From assembly GCA_900404475.1 (NCBI GenBank), contig OUQQ01000041.1:9200-70195 (forward strand): a stretch of 60,996 nucleotides of DNA, read 5' to 3'. A program made the position numbers and the translations under genes. The stretch comes from Spongospora subterranea. Taxonomy: Eukaryota; Endomyxa; Phytomyxea; Plasmodiophorida; Plasmodiophoridae. Within the stretch, counting starts at the first letter, position 1. Each line of letters starts with the position of its first letter. The notes below the pieces were generated by a model. That model worked only from the letters and a program-made list of their open reading frames with translations, was not told where the DNA came from and searched no databases. Positions 49,313 through 59,600 of this stretch are shown here, one piece after another.

Positions 49313-51531
49313 TTATCGAATTGATTCTGGGCTCTGAATTGACCCCGTCCGACCCTTCCCCAGAGCTCTATACTCGCTATAATTACCAGCAAACATTCGT
49401 ACCGTGCCATCAGATTCAAATGCTAATATGTGTGTGCATGTGCGGTCTAAGAACCATCGGTCGTGGGATACTATAATAGCCGATCCAGGGAAATCCTCTA
49501 GACCTTCCTAGGAGCGTCACTGATAAATTAAGAGTGGATTGCATGGCAAACAATTCACAAACGGACCTCTAACGCCCTTAGCGTAGTTACATCCAGGTCG
49601 TTTGTCGGCTCATCTGGAAAAATTCAAATTCAGACGTTGTGGCAGAGCAATACAGTGATAGTCTGACCTAGGATCAACAAATTACATCCATTCCTCAACA
49701 ATTTCGCTAGATGAACTCGATTTCTCTCTCCACCGCTCAACTGTCCTATCAGCTTCTCTTGGTCAGTTCCTGTGAAATTGAATTGTGCCACATATTGTCT
49801 GGCTGGCATCATCATGCGTCCGACACGAACGGGCTGTAAATCCGGAACCTGCACAGGGCTCAATCCTGACACGATCCGGACAAACAGATTGGCTCACAAT
49901 CTCGCGAAATACAGATTGGGTTGGGTCTAGCTCAGCACGTGATTGCAGAACATATCCCACTTCAACAGTGGACCCTAACGCGATTGACCCAGTATCTGGG
50001 GTAAGTTCTCCCACCAACATCCGCAACAATGTCGATTTTCCAGTTCCGTTAGCGCCGACGATCTGAGCAAAACGATGGGATTTTTTTTTGAAAATGGATT
50101 GGAAAAACGCAATCGTACCCCGATGATAGCGCCGGGCTCAACAGTAAATGACAAATTCGAAATTAGGGTTCGCCCATCGAATGATTTGCTGACGTTATTA
50201 CATTCGAGAACCCGATCACCGAGACGTCGACCGTGTGGGATGATCAGTTTCCCTCTCGCCAGGCTATTGTTGACGCGGGATTCGCTTTTCGCCTCATCCA
50301 CAAGGGCTTCAAACTGTTTCATTCTGGCTTTGCTGGCAATTTGTCGTCCGCCTTTGCGAATCCACTCGAGTTCGGCTGCGATCTGGTCACGAGGTTCACG
50401 CCATGCAATCATTTTGAGTTCAATGGATTTTGTACCTGAGCTTCCTTACCGGACAGCGTCCTCTGTTGTACCGACGTTCGAAGAACGCTCTGCTCAAGAA
50501 ATTTGGAATAATTTCCAGTGTGGGTTTGGACCGAGGCTGTGTTCGCCTCGAATATCGACGTGGCCACGTTGTCAAGGAAATAACGATCGTGGGTGACGGC
50601 TAGAACTGTTCCTTTGTAGCTGTGTAGATACTGTGCAGGAATCAACATCAGAGCGATATGTAGTTGATCGAAGCAAAATTACCTTTTCCAGCCAAGCAAC
50701 CGACATGGCGTCCATGTGATTGGTCTAAACGTCAGTTGTTGGGCAATTCAGGTCCGTATTTGGTGATACTAGAAAATACCGGTTCATCGAGAAGTAGGAA
50801 ATCTGCAGCCGATAGAAGCATGGCGCAAAGAGCGACACGACGCTTTTCGCCTCCAGATAAAGGTCCGACAATACAATCCGGCGGTGGACAGCATAATGCA
50901 GCCATGAATACAGATATTCGCCGATCCAGATTCCATAAATCTGAAAATAGCCTTTGATCAGGGTTTCGGAACTTCAGGAAATTGATTCAAATCGAAACAA
51001 ACCGTTCTCGTCGATGATGGCTTGAAGCGACGACTGCTGTTCTACAAGGGCTTCAATGTCGGCGTCGGGCTCGGCGAATTTCATCGAGACCTGTTCGAAC
51101 TGATCGAGCAGATCAAAGTGCTTGTGCAGCCGTTGGCGAATATTATCCAGAACGGATATTTTGGGATCGAGGTGCGGCTCTTGATCTAGATATGCCACTG
51201 TCATGTCCTGTGAACGAGATATTTCCCCATCGTATTCGTTATCAAACCCTGAAACCGGATCAGAAACCATCAAGATAAGAGGAGATTCGGTCAGGAACGG
51301 TATCTCACCAGCGATTATCTTCAACAAGGATGATTTTCCAATCCCATTTGGTCCAACCATACCGATCTTGGCTCCTTTTGAAAACGTGAGATTGACACCG
51401 TTGGCGAACAGAACTCGATCTGGCGATAATCGTTTGGAAACCGCGTTTAATGTACAGATGATTGGGTTGGTTGAATGATAGCGGATATGAGTGTAGCGGG
51501 TGATTGCCCTGAACGAGACCATAATGGGCAT
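49313..51531 (-). CDS. ettA: ABC-F ATPase of the EttA type with a probable mitochondrial presequence
   Basis: EttA (energy-dependent translational throttle) is a bacterial ABC-F protein that binds the ribosomal E site and gates elongation by ATP/ADP ratio. Here two ABC domains are intact. The first has Walker [11 protein letters not shown], signature [11 protein letters not shown] and LLLDEP across an intron to [14 protein letters not shown], then [11 protein letters not shown]. The linker reads [18 protein letters not shown], matching EttA. The second has [96 protein letters not shown] and a stop at 49313. The N-terminus ([18 protein letters not shown]) is basic, hydroxylated and free of acids, as in mitochondrial targeting peptides. 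An ATG at 51531 adds three residues; 51522 is the alternative. Eukaryotic cytosolic ABC-F proteins (GCN20, ABCE) do not share these EttA blocks. Confidence 0.88.
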
Positions 51532-52680
51532 GATGATGTGTCAGGCCTCCCTTTTCACCCGTAATCAGGTCCAGCAGATGGCGATGCAGTTGCCGGGGCG
51601 GGACGGTCGGCCAGCAGTGGTAGGGTAACGGGGTCTGACGGGGAATACCTGTCGGGGTTATGTACACTGGGTAGGATGATAGCCCCTACCTGCCACCTAC
51701 CTGGTTTACAGACAACTCCCAGATCGTGGTAAGTTCAATGGTTGGAGGAAGCGTCGTCATCGGTGATGGCAATGTCATCCCATGCAATTGAGATTGTCGC
51801 TATTAGTGGAATATACCAGCGAGGAGATCTCAATCTGGTCTCCAGAGGACTACACAAAGGAGGGTTGTGTCGCTTTGACGACAATGTCCAAAAACAATGT
51901 GGCATTGACCTCAATGAGTTCGTGGCGTTTAGTCTTCTGGAAGGCGAGCTTGATTGATCCTCAGTGTGATGATTGTAGGGACCATCTCTATTGCAACCAT
52001 TCTGTTGCCGTTGGCCCCATCCAGATATTCAACCGGTCTTCAACACTTGACCAAGAATGTCGCCATTTGTGTTACCACTACAACCCCCCCCCCCCTGGCT
52101 GTTAAAGATCACTTCACAGACAGGGTTGTTTCTGACAATGAAGGCGATGAAATCGCCGCACAGCATTGTTATTGGTGAGATTGTGATCCATACCCAATTA
52201 AGACGCCATTGGACCGTCATTCACTGTTCAAAGAGCCAATCGTCATGATATTCTGCTCAATGGTCTGTGCCATCATTTCCTGTCATGTTATCGCTGTCGG
52301 TATATTGGATCGAATATCACCCTCCAGCACGTATTCGGGTGTGTCTTGCAATAATCGTGTTCATGTGATTGACAATAATGGGATTGCCCATGTGCCTCAA
52401 TGTTATCAGTCAATAACAGCAGTGCCGATTGTGATCAATGGACAGCACCCTCAGTTGATGATCTGATTCATTAACACCATTGTATTCAATAACAAACATA
52501 TCAACGGGTTCCTCATATTTTCACAACGTTATGTCAGAGCAATTTCCAAGATGCGACAACGACCTTCAGCAAAGCAAAATCGCCAGGGTTCGAATTATGG
52601 CGAATATCGATATCCTATTCGATATCTGTGGGCAGTTTCCCCCCAACGTCATGTGTGTTGTACCCGATATAAATTATGGA
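51532..52680. other. Intergenic interval with short plus-strand ORFs
   Basis: ORFs of 60-107 codons at 51742-52105 and 52480-52761 show no domain; the second overlaps the 3' end of the SAM/PH gene. A run of 12 C lies at 52084-52095. The EttA promoter should lie in the left part (51532-51730), where ATGGCGAT occurs at 51578. Confidence 0.4.
51578..51585. promoter_or_regulatory. ATGGCGAT element about 50 bases upstream of the EttA gene
   Basis: The octamer lies 47-54 bases before the start at 51531, at nearly the same distance as at the PI3-kinase and SAM/PH genes. Candidate promoter element; inferred from recurrence only. Confidence 0.3.
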
Positions 52681-54069
52681 CTATATTCTGATCATTTTCC
52701 TAATCCAGAAGGAGAGCATATCGACCCAGACGTCCCTAGTTCGTTCATCTATCGCCTCTAATTCAATGCACCGCCCTTTGGTCACGATCTTCAGTCGTTT
52801 GTTAAGTTTCCCCGAGTAGTCGCCCTGGACGAAGGCGATGTCGGTGAGATTGGTCTGCCCCTTAACCCGTCCCTTCTTCTCGTCCTTCCACTGCAGTATC
52901 TGCATATCGCCAGTGCACGACACCTTCCTTGGCACCGACGACCCCCTTTTCAGTTTGATGAACATGTCGCCGGCGGTCAACACGTCCTCGCAGGTCTGCC
53001 GTCTCATCACCAGTTTCTGTCGCTCGGCCTGATCCTGTAATCTCATCTGTTCCTGCATGTTGTTCTGATCCCGCCGCTCCAGCAGCCATCGTAGTCCATC
53101 ATTCCAGGTGGCGATAGTCCCCATCTCGTCCGACTCCAACGTCAATGACCGGTTCGACCCGATAATGAACAGTTTAAGGTGTCTGGGAACCGTTAGATCG
53201 CTATAAACCTTATCGATTCCCTGAATCCTGATAAACCCTTTAATATGATCTGGATCCAGCGGTAATCCCCACATGATTTTATCCAGCGAACGAGTGCAGC
53301 GCACCAGGCGACGACTGGCCGTCCCCTTCTTGATCTTCTTGAACACCTCCCCTTTCCTCAATATCTCCTTCATATTCACCTGCAGATCGGCCCGATTCCT
53401 TCCCTGATCGTGGTTCCTGTCGACCGTCTCCTGGATCGCCGAGATCTTCTTCATCCACTCATCGAGCACTTCCCGACTCCCGAAATCCATCAAGATCTGT
53501 CGTTTCCCTTGTTCTGCCACACTAATCACGGTCGGATCGCGCCTCCTGATATTCGTTCGCCAATCGGATAAATCGGCCGAGAATTCCGGCATTTGATCCT
53601 GAACAAAGACGACAAACGACGGTGAGAAATCGGAATGGAAATCTTTGATGATGATGAATACGGGATCATCAGGATAACACCATATTATCGCCTGATCCAA
53701 TATTATATACCGATCGACCCAGATATCGCCATACAGATGAGGGCAACGAACACCAACGCGACATTCGTTGGCGGTTGAGGGCGACGAGGGCGGGGAATCC
53801 GGGACGGGAGGTGTCAATGATGGATGGCGATGAGGAGGTGGCGCTGGCAATAATCCACATAGGACCTGCAATAGGTGCCGGGCTCGTTTGTAGTCGTCGC
53901 CGGGGGAGAATAGCGACAACAGGTCGTCCATCTCGCGCTGGTTGCATCGCGATATGCTGTCGAGGTGGTCGTAGCCCAGGTCGAGCAGCGTGTCGGAATA
54001 GGACGAGAGGTTCATTGACGACAGCCACGACCGCACCTGCTCCACCGATTGATCATAGGTCAACCCCAT
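52681..54069 (-). CDS. SAM-domain protein with three PH-like domains
   Basis: The protein has 462 residues in one exon, unusual in this intron-rich window. Residues 5-70 form a SAM domain (VRSWLSSMNLSSYSDTLLDL, ISRCNQREMDDLLSLF), a protein or RNA interaction module. After a proline-rich linker come three PH-like domains. The first, about 105-220, has DIWVDRYIILDQAIIWCY and ends REVLDEWMKKI. The second, about 238-345, has KIKKGTASRRLVRCTRSLDK and ends TWNDGLRWLL. The third, about 365-462, has IKLKRGSSVPRKVSCTGDMQ and ends VWVDMLSFWI. Each ends with the conserved C-terminal helix tryptophan. PH domains usually bind phosphoinositides or partner proteins, so a membrane-recruited scaffold is likely, possibly reading out the PI3-kinase encoded at 30.5-35.1 kb; that link is inference. 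No catalytic domain is present. Confidence 0.82.
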   Translation of the reverse strand: MGLTYDQSVEQVRSWLSSMNLSSYSDTLLDLGYDHLDSISRCNQREMDDLLSLFSPGDDYKRARHLLQVLCGLLPAPPPHRHPSLTPPVPDSPPSSPSTANECRVGVRCPHLYGDIWVDRYIILDQAIIWCYPDDPVFIIIKDFHSDFSPSFVVFVQDQMPEFSADLSDWRTNIRRRDPTVISVAEQGKRQILMDFGSREVLDEWMKKISAIQETVDRNHDQGRNRADLQVNMKEILRKGEVFKKIKKGTASRRLVRCTRSLDKIMWGLPLDPDHIKGFIRIQGIDKVYSDLTVPRHLKLFIIGSNRSLTLESDEMGTIATWNDGLRWLLERRDQNNMQEQMRLQDQAERQKLVMRRQTCEDVLTAGDMFIKLKRGSSVPRKVSCTGDMQILQWKDEKKGRVKGQTNLTDIAFVQGDYSGKLNKRLKIVTKGRCIELEAIDERTRDVWVDMLSFWIRKMIRI

Positions 54070-54113
54070 ATCGCTGGGAATAACATGTGATCGGATCCGA
54101 ACCGGGAGATATT

Positions 54114-54121
54114 ATCGCCAT
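54114..54121. promoter_or_regulatory. ATCGCCAT element about 50 bases upstream of the SAM/PH gene
   Basis: The octamer lies 45-52 bases before the start at 54069. It is the reverse complement, on the plus strand, of the octamers at 35139 and 51578. Candidate promoter element; inference from position and recurrence. Confidence 0.3.
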
Positions 54122-54224
54122 CGTGAATCGATCCAATTACAATGACCAAAACAATGGCAGTTTTATCGCCGAACACCGAAGCGATGTTGTTGGACCCAGA
54201 TCTACTATATGATAAACACTGATT

Positions 54225-55291
54225 TTAATTCCATTGATAGAGGTCGTGAACGAATTTGGCGTATGAGATGGCGCCTTCAGTATCGGGATCGTGATCAGCG
54301 AATAGCGCTTGACTCTCTTTCTCGGGCATCAGTATCCCGAATCGTTCCAGCGCTTTCGACCATTCCTGGAACTTGACCTTCCCAGTGTCCTCGATATCAA
54401 AATGGCGAAACACTCTCGTTAGCGTATACGCTTCGGATTCCTGTCCCCGCGTCTTCTGTCGAATTTTCTCCTTTAAAACCTGCCCGACAGACGCCAGATA
54501 CGCTGGGTCGATCGGAACGTCGTCGCTCGACGCTTCCGCTTTCACCGAAATCTTGAACACATTGTTGACCACCTCCGCGAACCGTTGATCGTCCAACGGG
54601 ATTGACGCGCTGATGTAGTCGAACATCGCCATGAACCGATCGTGACTGATCACGTCGCCCTCGGCGAACGACTCGAAATTGTCGACGAACTCGTTCTTGA
54701 TGGCGATGGCGGATTTGTCGTGCGCGAGGACCTTGGGATGGTGCTCAGGATGGAATCGCGATAGAAGATGGGCGATCGGGACGGCGTTGTTAATGGCCAA
54801 TGACTCAAACACAGAGTGGACAAGACCATGGCGATATGGGCTCATCGGTGGCGCCAGGCTGTGAAGAAAGGACTGGATTGAGATCAACCCTGTCGATTGC
54901 GCATCGAACCGCTTGTTCAGCAGCGCCAGCTGAGACAACGGCAGGAACAGCCCGATTCGGGCCAATAATTGCTCGAACTCCTGAAAACACCATGTCGAGT
55001 TAATCAAAACAGTGACCAATAACGAAGGTAAAGCCGCTTTGGAACTCTCCAACCGAAATCCATTTTCGCGATCGGGAAATTTGTTTGGAACAGTGACCGA
55101 AGATGGATATTGTGAATGATCTGCAGGTTGTGAATACTCACAGCGTAGTTGATGAGATCAGGTTCGTTAAGGGCATAACTGCGAAACGCTCTCTCGACTA
55201 GCAACATGCAGTTATGGCCTTTCTTACAGAGCTCGATCCGCATCCGGAGCAGGATATTGTCGAGTTCGACCTGGACGGCGGTCATGACCAT
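54225..55291 (-). CDS. EF-hand protein, calcyphosine-like
   Basis: Two exons: ATG 55291 (MVMTAVQVELDNILLRMRIE) up to a canonical GTGAGT donor after NYA, then a roughly 165-base intron, then EFEQLLARIGLFLPLSQLAL to the stop at 54225. The joined product has about 310 residues, mostly EF-hand helices. The clearest loop is DIEDTGKVKFQE, with acidic residues at positions 1, 3 and 12, so it may bind calcium. The last loop DPDTEGAISYAK ends in K instead of E and is likely silent; other loops such as DAQSTGLISIQS lack ligands. The repeated six-hand layout resembles calcyphosine-like proteins. It is probably a cytosolic calcium sensor or a structural EF-hand scaffold. Confidence 0.68.
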
Positions 55292-56732
55292 TATAGGACG
55301 GTCCCTAGTGATGTTAACCAGGGTGGGTGTTCGCTCAATCACAATAAACAGTGTGTTCGATGACGGATCGATAACTGTACCGATCCTGCGAACCCCATCA
55401 AAATATCGGCACCGCTTGTTGGTCGGGAAGGGGATATCAGTTTGGTATGGTCATCGCAACCACGATTTACCCATTTCCGGATTACGTCATAATTCCCGAT
55501 CAAATAGCGAACCACTAAATGATTCAGTGCAGTCGACGATTGACAGTGTTTCCGGTCGATCTGACCGATATTGTTCCTGTTATCTCATGTTATTCACTAT
55601 CGTGTTGGGTATAATATCACCCCGAGAGTTCTCAACTACATTCAACACATCGGCCACGTGTTCATGGGGTTGACCTACTCCCCAAACAAGACCTTATCTA
55701 TTTAGTATTCCATTGAATCCCTAAATGGCACAAATCGGCCATCGCCACCTAACAAATCACATTGGCCAATAGAACATGAGGGATTTATCGACATCTTTTA
55801 CGAAGGTCTTTAGTGGTCCCATGGATGTTTGACCAGTTGATTTTGATCATTGATATAACGCTTTAGCTCTTGTAAAGCAATCAATTACCTCGGATAACTG
55901 AAGGATTGGAAAACGGTGGTAGTTGATGAAAGAGGATGATGTCGTTTGATGATCGATGGGAAGGGTGTGATTTTACATCTGATATAACCATTGATAAGGG
56001 GTGGGATATACACGAGGATGGCCAAGTAATTCGACAGAACCGACTGTCCTGGTCCAACGTCACCACTTTCAGTCGTCCATGGTCAAGAAAACGCCCTTTT
56101 CATTTACTCGACAATGGAACACCATCCTCCTTTTCCATCGTCGATTGGTCGAGATCAGACACCTCCTTCCTTATCCCTTTATCCGGTTCGTCGAACCGCG
56201 ACACAGAACCGCGTCTGAAGTTGACTTGAAAGGTTCTGCCTAAGGTCGCTCCTTCACGTCCTTCCTTACTAATACACCAATCAATTTACTGATCAATATT
56301 AGTCATTGGCTTTGACATAAACGGTAAGTGATGGCCCCCCCATCGAACGGGCGGTCAACAACCTGTTTAAATCAACGGGTGACACATATATGGATTGTAC
56401 TGTTGTCCTAATAGGGATGAATCCCCACCACACTATTCTCTGGTACTAACAATCTGATGAAGGATTTATTCCCCTTTGTGATTTGTTGACGTTGATATTT
56501 ACCTATACTTTACATGTGTGGTCCATCACATAATCCGACTGTTTTCGTTCTGTTGCCAGTCTTGTTTGGTGTTATTGGTGTCATCTTGATTAATTGGGTC
56601 AGTCCATTGTGACTATTGGAGTTGAGAATTTTCCATTGATGTGGTGTGATAACATACCGTGTTTCTCCAGTCGCTGCTATATTGACACTCATGGAATGAA
56701 CTTCGTTGATCATCTTTGTAAAATAGTGGTGT
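55292..56732. other. Interval without a recognised gene
   Basis: A plus-strand ORF of 97 codons at 55936-56229 and a minus-strand ORF of 155 codons at 56510-56977 show no domain; the second lies next to the retrotransposon and may be a decayed part of it. The rest is AT-rich with stops in all frames. Confidence 0.35.
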
Positions 56733-57467
56733 ATGGTGGTGTTCGCCTGGCTTATCGTGATGATATTCATCTTATGCTGTCTCTGGGTGAAACTTGGGGT
56801 CGAAAATGATTTATGCCTCCTCCGCTTGACACTGTTTTTGCTAACCATTCTTGTTGCGACGAAAAATCGGGTTGTCGAAGCAGTAAACGCGAATCGTTCA
56901 CATCCCAGAAGTGGGTCACAGGCACCTTTCGCTAAGATTTTGACGAATTCCTTTTTGGACAGGGACGTTAATTGCACGACCAGACTCAGTGGTAAACTGC
57001 ATATCTTGAGTATCCACCTTCTCCATCCTCACCTCACATGCGCTACAGTTTTTCCACCATCGGGAAGATTTAATATACTCTATCGGCAGGAACGCCTCGG
57101 TACTGGAGTAGCCAGTTGCAAACAACAAGGATTGGAAAAAAGGGACTGTATTGATGAGAGAGGAAGATTCACCCATCCTGCGATCAGAAACTTAGTTCGC
57201 GCTAACGCTGCGGCACTACATTCCCCTCGTTCAAAGTTGAAAGTTAGATTCATCACTGAAGGAATCTTTGAACGCCCTTTAATAAACGGTGGAAGTGTAC
57301 TGGACACTCATGCAGTTAATTCTGGACAGGCTCCCACGAGTCTACCGACTCTTCGAAGCCTCGCCAGCGAATTTTTGACAGACCAAGTTCCATCTTCAAG
57401 TTCACTCTCCGTCGAGAATTTCTTCAACCTCGTATCCTTGATCATGACCGGCAATTTGGTCGAATAA
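56733..57467 (+). CDS. Doubtful ORF next to the retrotransposon
   Basis: A 244-codon frame is open from a GTG at 56733. Its first 50 residues are hydrophobic ([29 protein letters not shown]), and the rest is polar with several cysteines. The last 66 bases overlap, antisense, the 3' end of the retrotransposon coding region, which argues against a normal gene. No ATG opens it and no domain is visible. It could be a chance ORF across the element's 3' untranslated or LTR part. Confidence 0.2.
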   Translation: MVVFAWLIVMIFILCCLWVKLGVENDLCLLRLTLFLLTILVATKNRVVEAVNANRSHPRSGSQAPFAKILTNSFLDRDVNCTTRLSGKLHILSIHLLHPHLTCATVFPPSGRFNILYRQERLGTGVASCKQQGLEKRDCIDERGRFTHPAIRNLVRANAAALHSPRSKLKVRFITEGIFERPLINGGSVLDTHAVNSGQAPTSLPTLRSLASEFLTDQVPSSSSLSVENFFNLVSLIMTGNLVE

Positions 57468-59600
57468 ATCGGAATTTACATCCAAAGAACCATCACAGTA
57501 AAATCGCACTCTGTGGGTATGGGATTCGAACACTGTTTTAAAAACTAGGTGTTCTAGTTTGACGATGAATTCCGTTACGATTTCAATTATCCTGGGAGGA
57601 CCTCTCCAGATTGAGGATAGCGATCCATCTGTAGCACGTTTGATGACAGAATACAGCACGTAGTCACCAACTTGGAAGTTAGCAACAGGGGCATGTCGAT
57701 GTCGGTTTTGTCGTTCCCGATTGCCGGTACGAACTAAAAGGACTTTGCTGTGCATGTTCTCGAACTAGATCTTATAGCAGAGACGTAAGCTTCTAGACGT
57801 TCCGGGGAAAGCTTCACATTCAGAATCCAATGTTGCTGCGGTGACCAAACAACGTCCAATGGTGATGATGGCTCAGATCCATGGCATAGTGTAATCGGAG
57901 CAAACTTCAAGGTTGACGATATGGTATTATTTTTTACTGGACCAATGGAATCAACGAAGGCCAGTGTTTAATGGGCAATCGGAACTCTGAGCATAAAGAA
58001 CGCAGTGCTGAAAGAATGTTGGCATCTGCCTCAAGGACAGAATGCCAAATGAAAGTGATACTTGGCTTGCAGCTTTAAACACACTTCCTCAATTATTTGA
58101 TTTACTAAATGCTTCCCTTGGTCGGATACCCATAGCACCGGGACGTCGTTACTCGAACATCAATCAACGATAGCTTCCGCTGTGTGAGAAGAATTAGGAG
58201 AATTTGTAGGAAACAAGTCAATATACCCGGAAACCCGATCTCTGGTGACCAGTAACTGCTTGATCACATTGTTTGATAATCCTACGTAAAAATAATCGAA
58301 TTCGATAATATGATTGGGGTATTGAGCCTCGGCAGTAGCGCCGAACGGGCGAGGGACTCTCTCTCCGGCTTTACCAGGAAGGCAATGGAGGCATTGCCGT
58401 ACAAAATCTTCAACGCTTTGCCGTATGTTTTTCCAGAAGAAACGGGAAACAAGCGCTTCAAGAGTAGATTTTTGGCCACGATGGCCGGCGGATCCTGAAT
58501 GTGCAATTATCAACAAACGAAGTTGTAAGGTAGACGACGAATCAGGTATCCAACAAACTAAATCGTTTGTGACGAACAGGCCTTGCGAATTTCTGGTAAA
58601 TTCATTTCCTGCGACAATCAAGGACCATTGGTCAGCACCAATTTCGCGCCGTTGCTCCGCTTTTATATCCTCCAGAGTTGGCCATGTAAGATCCTCTTGG
58701 TCTAACGAATTTATGACATTATGTGGAATTCTAGCACGATGGAGACGGGTTACGTTGGTAAAATGAGATGAAGCCCAACGCGAAAGCATATCAGCCCAAA
58801 CATTGTTTCGCCTGGAATGTGTTCGATAATATACGATAATGATTCCAATCTCAGCGACCAACGGTGCAACTTGTCGAGTGTATGTTGCTTGAAAGGTTAT
58901 ACCAGGGGAGAAAGGATTAAAAAGAAACATGAGATTCTTGTGATCAGTGAAAATCCTGAACGGAAGTGAGGTGACAAGTAGATAATCGAACCTTTGAACA
59001 GCGTCAACTTTTGGATACGCCTCTTTCTCCGGAATCGCATATCTCAATGCGGGACATTTGAAGGAAGAACTGAAAAGGCTCATGACTGTGCTCGGATAAT
59101 TGTTTGCGAAGTTCGCTGGGGTGAACTTGCGTTATTATTATAGACTATGACTTTGCAGAAGCGTCAGTAAAGGAACAGCGAATTGAATCTTCACGTGCAT
59201 GTGCTAAAGTTGCAGAATGAGATATTGCGTTGATGGTGGCTCAAAAGGAGTCTTCATGGATTGAATCCCATTCAAGAAGAGATATCGGAATCTTACGGGC
59301 AGCGAACTTGTTGCGTTTCTTTGCTCCAGCCATAAGGTTTTCGAGTAATTGTCGAAGGGGCTGGATGAGCGGTTTGAATTCGATATGTGAACTTAGCCAC
59401 CTTAATGCACATATAAATTGCATTAAATCAGCAGCGGTGCTTGGAACGGGCATGTTGGTGAATGCAGATATCTCCGCAGAATCATGACGGCAACCGTGTA
59501 TTGAATAAATTTTTCCACAATGTTTGGCTTCAAGTAGGTAGAAAGAGCATCGTGAAGCGTTCAACTTAAGACCGAAGTCATGACATCCAACGAAAACTGA
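57402..59600 (-). mobile_element. Decayed Ty3/gypsy-type retrotransposon, pol fragment
   Basis: Reading along the minus strand: the end of the reverse transcriptase with NASRCSFYLLEAKHCGKI and PVPSTAADLMQFICALRWL (59564-59241); RNase H with [14 protein letters not shown]; an integrase zinc-finger region ([10 protein letters not shown]...CLHC) and part of the integrase core; then, after stops and frame changes at about 58160-57756, an integrase C-terminal region ([13 protein letters not shown]) ending at 57402. The order RT-RNase H-integrase is that of Ty3/gypsy elements. Several stops and frameshifts show it is inactive. No LTR was recognised in the 57 kb region. The 5' part of RT is cut off at the mariner element. 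Confidence 0.85.

Noticed and set aside
52084..52095. Run of 12 C as a possible regulatory or phase-variable tract
   Set aside because: It lies outside any supported coding region, and a homopolymer sequencing artefact is equally likely.
52588..52602. GGGTTCGAATT, a possible tRNA T-loop
   Set aside because: The remaining bases do not fit the B-box consensus, and no cloverleaf can be drawn.
53775..54083. Plus-strand arginine-rich ORF
   Set aside because: Antisense to the SAM domain exon; composition follows from the opposite strand.
57510..57545. tRNA B-box-like GTTCGAATCCC on the minus strand
   Set aside because: It belongs to the retrotransposon integrase C-terminal coding region, and no A box or acceptor stem is present nearby.
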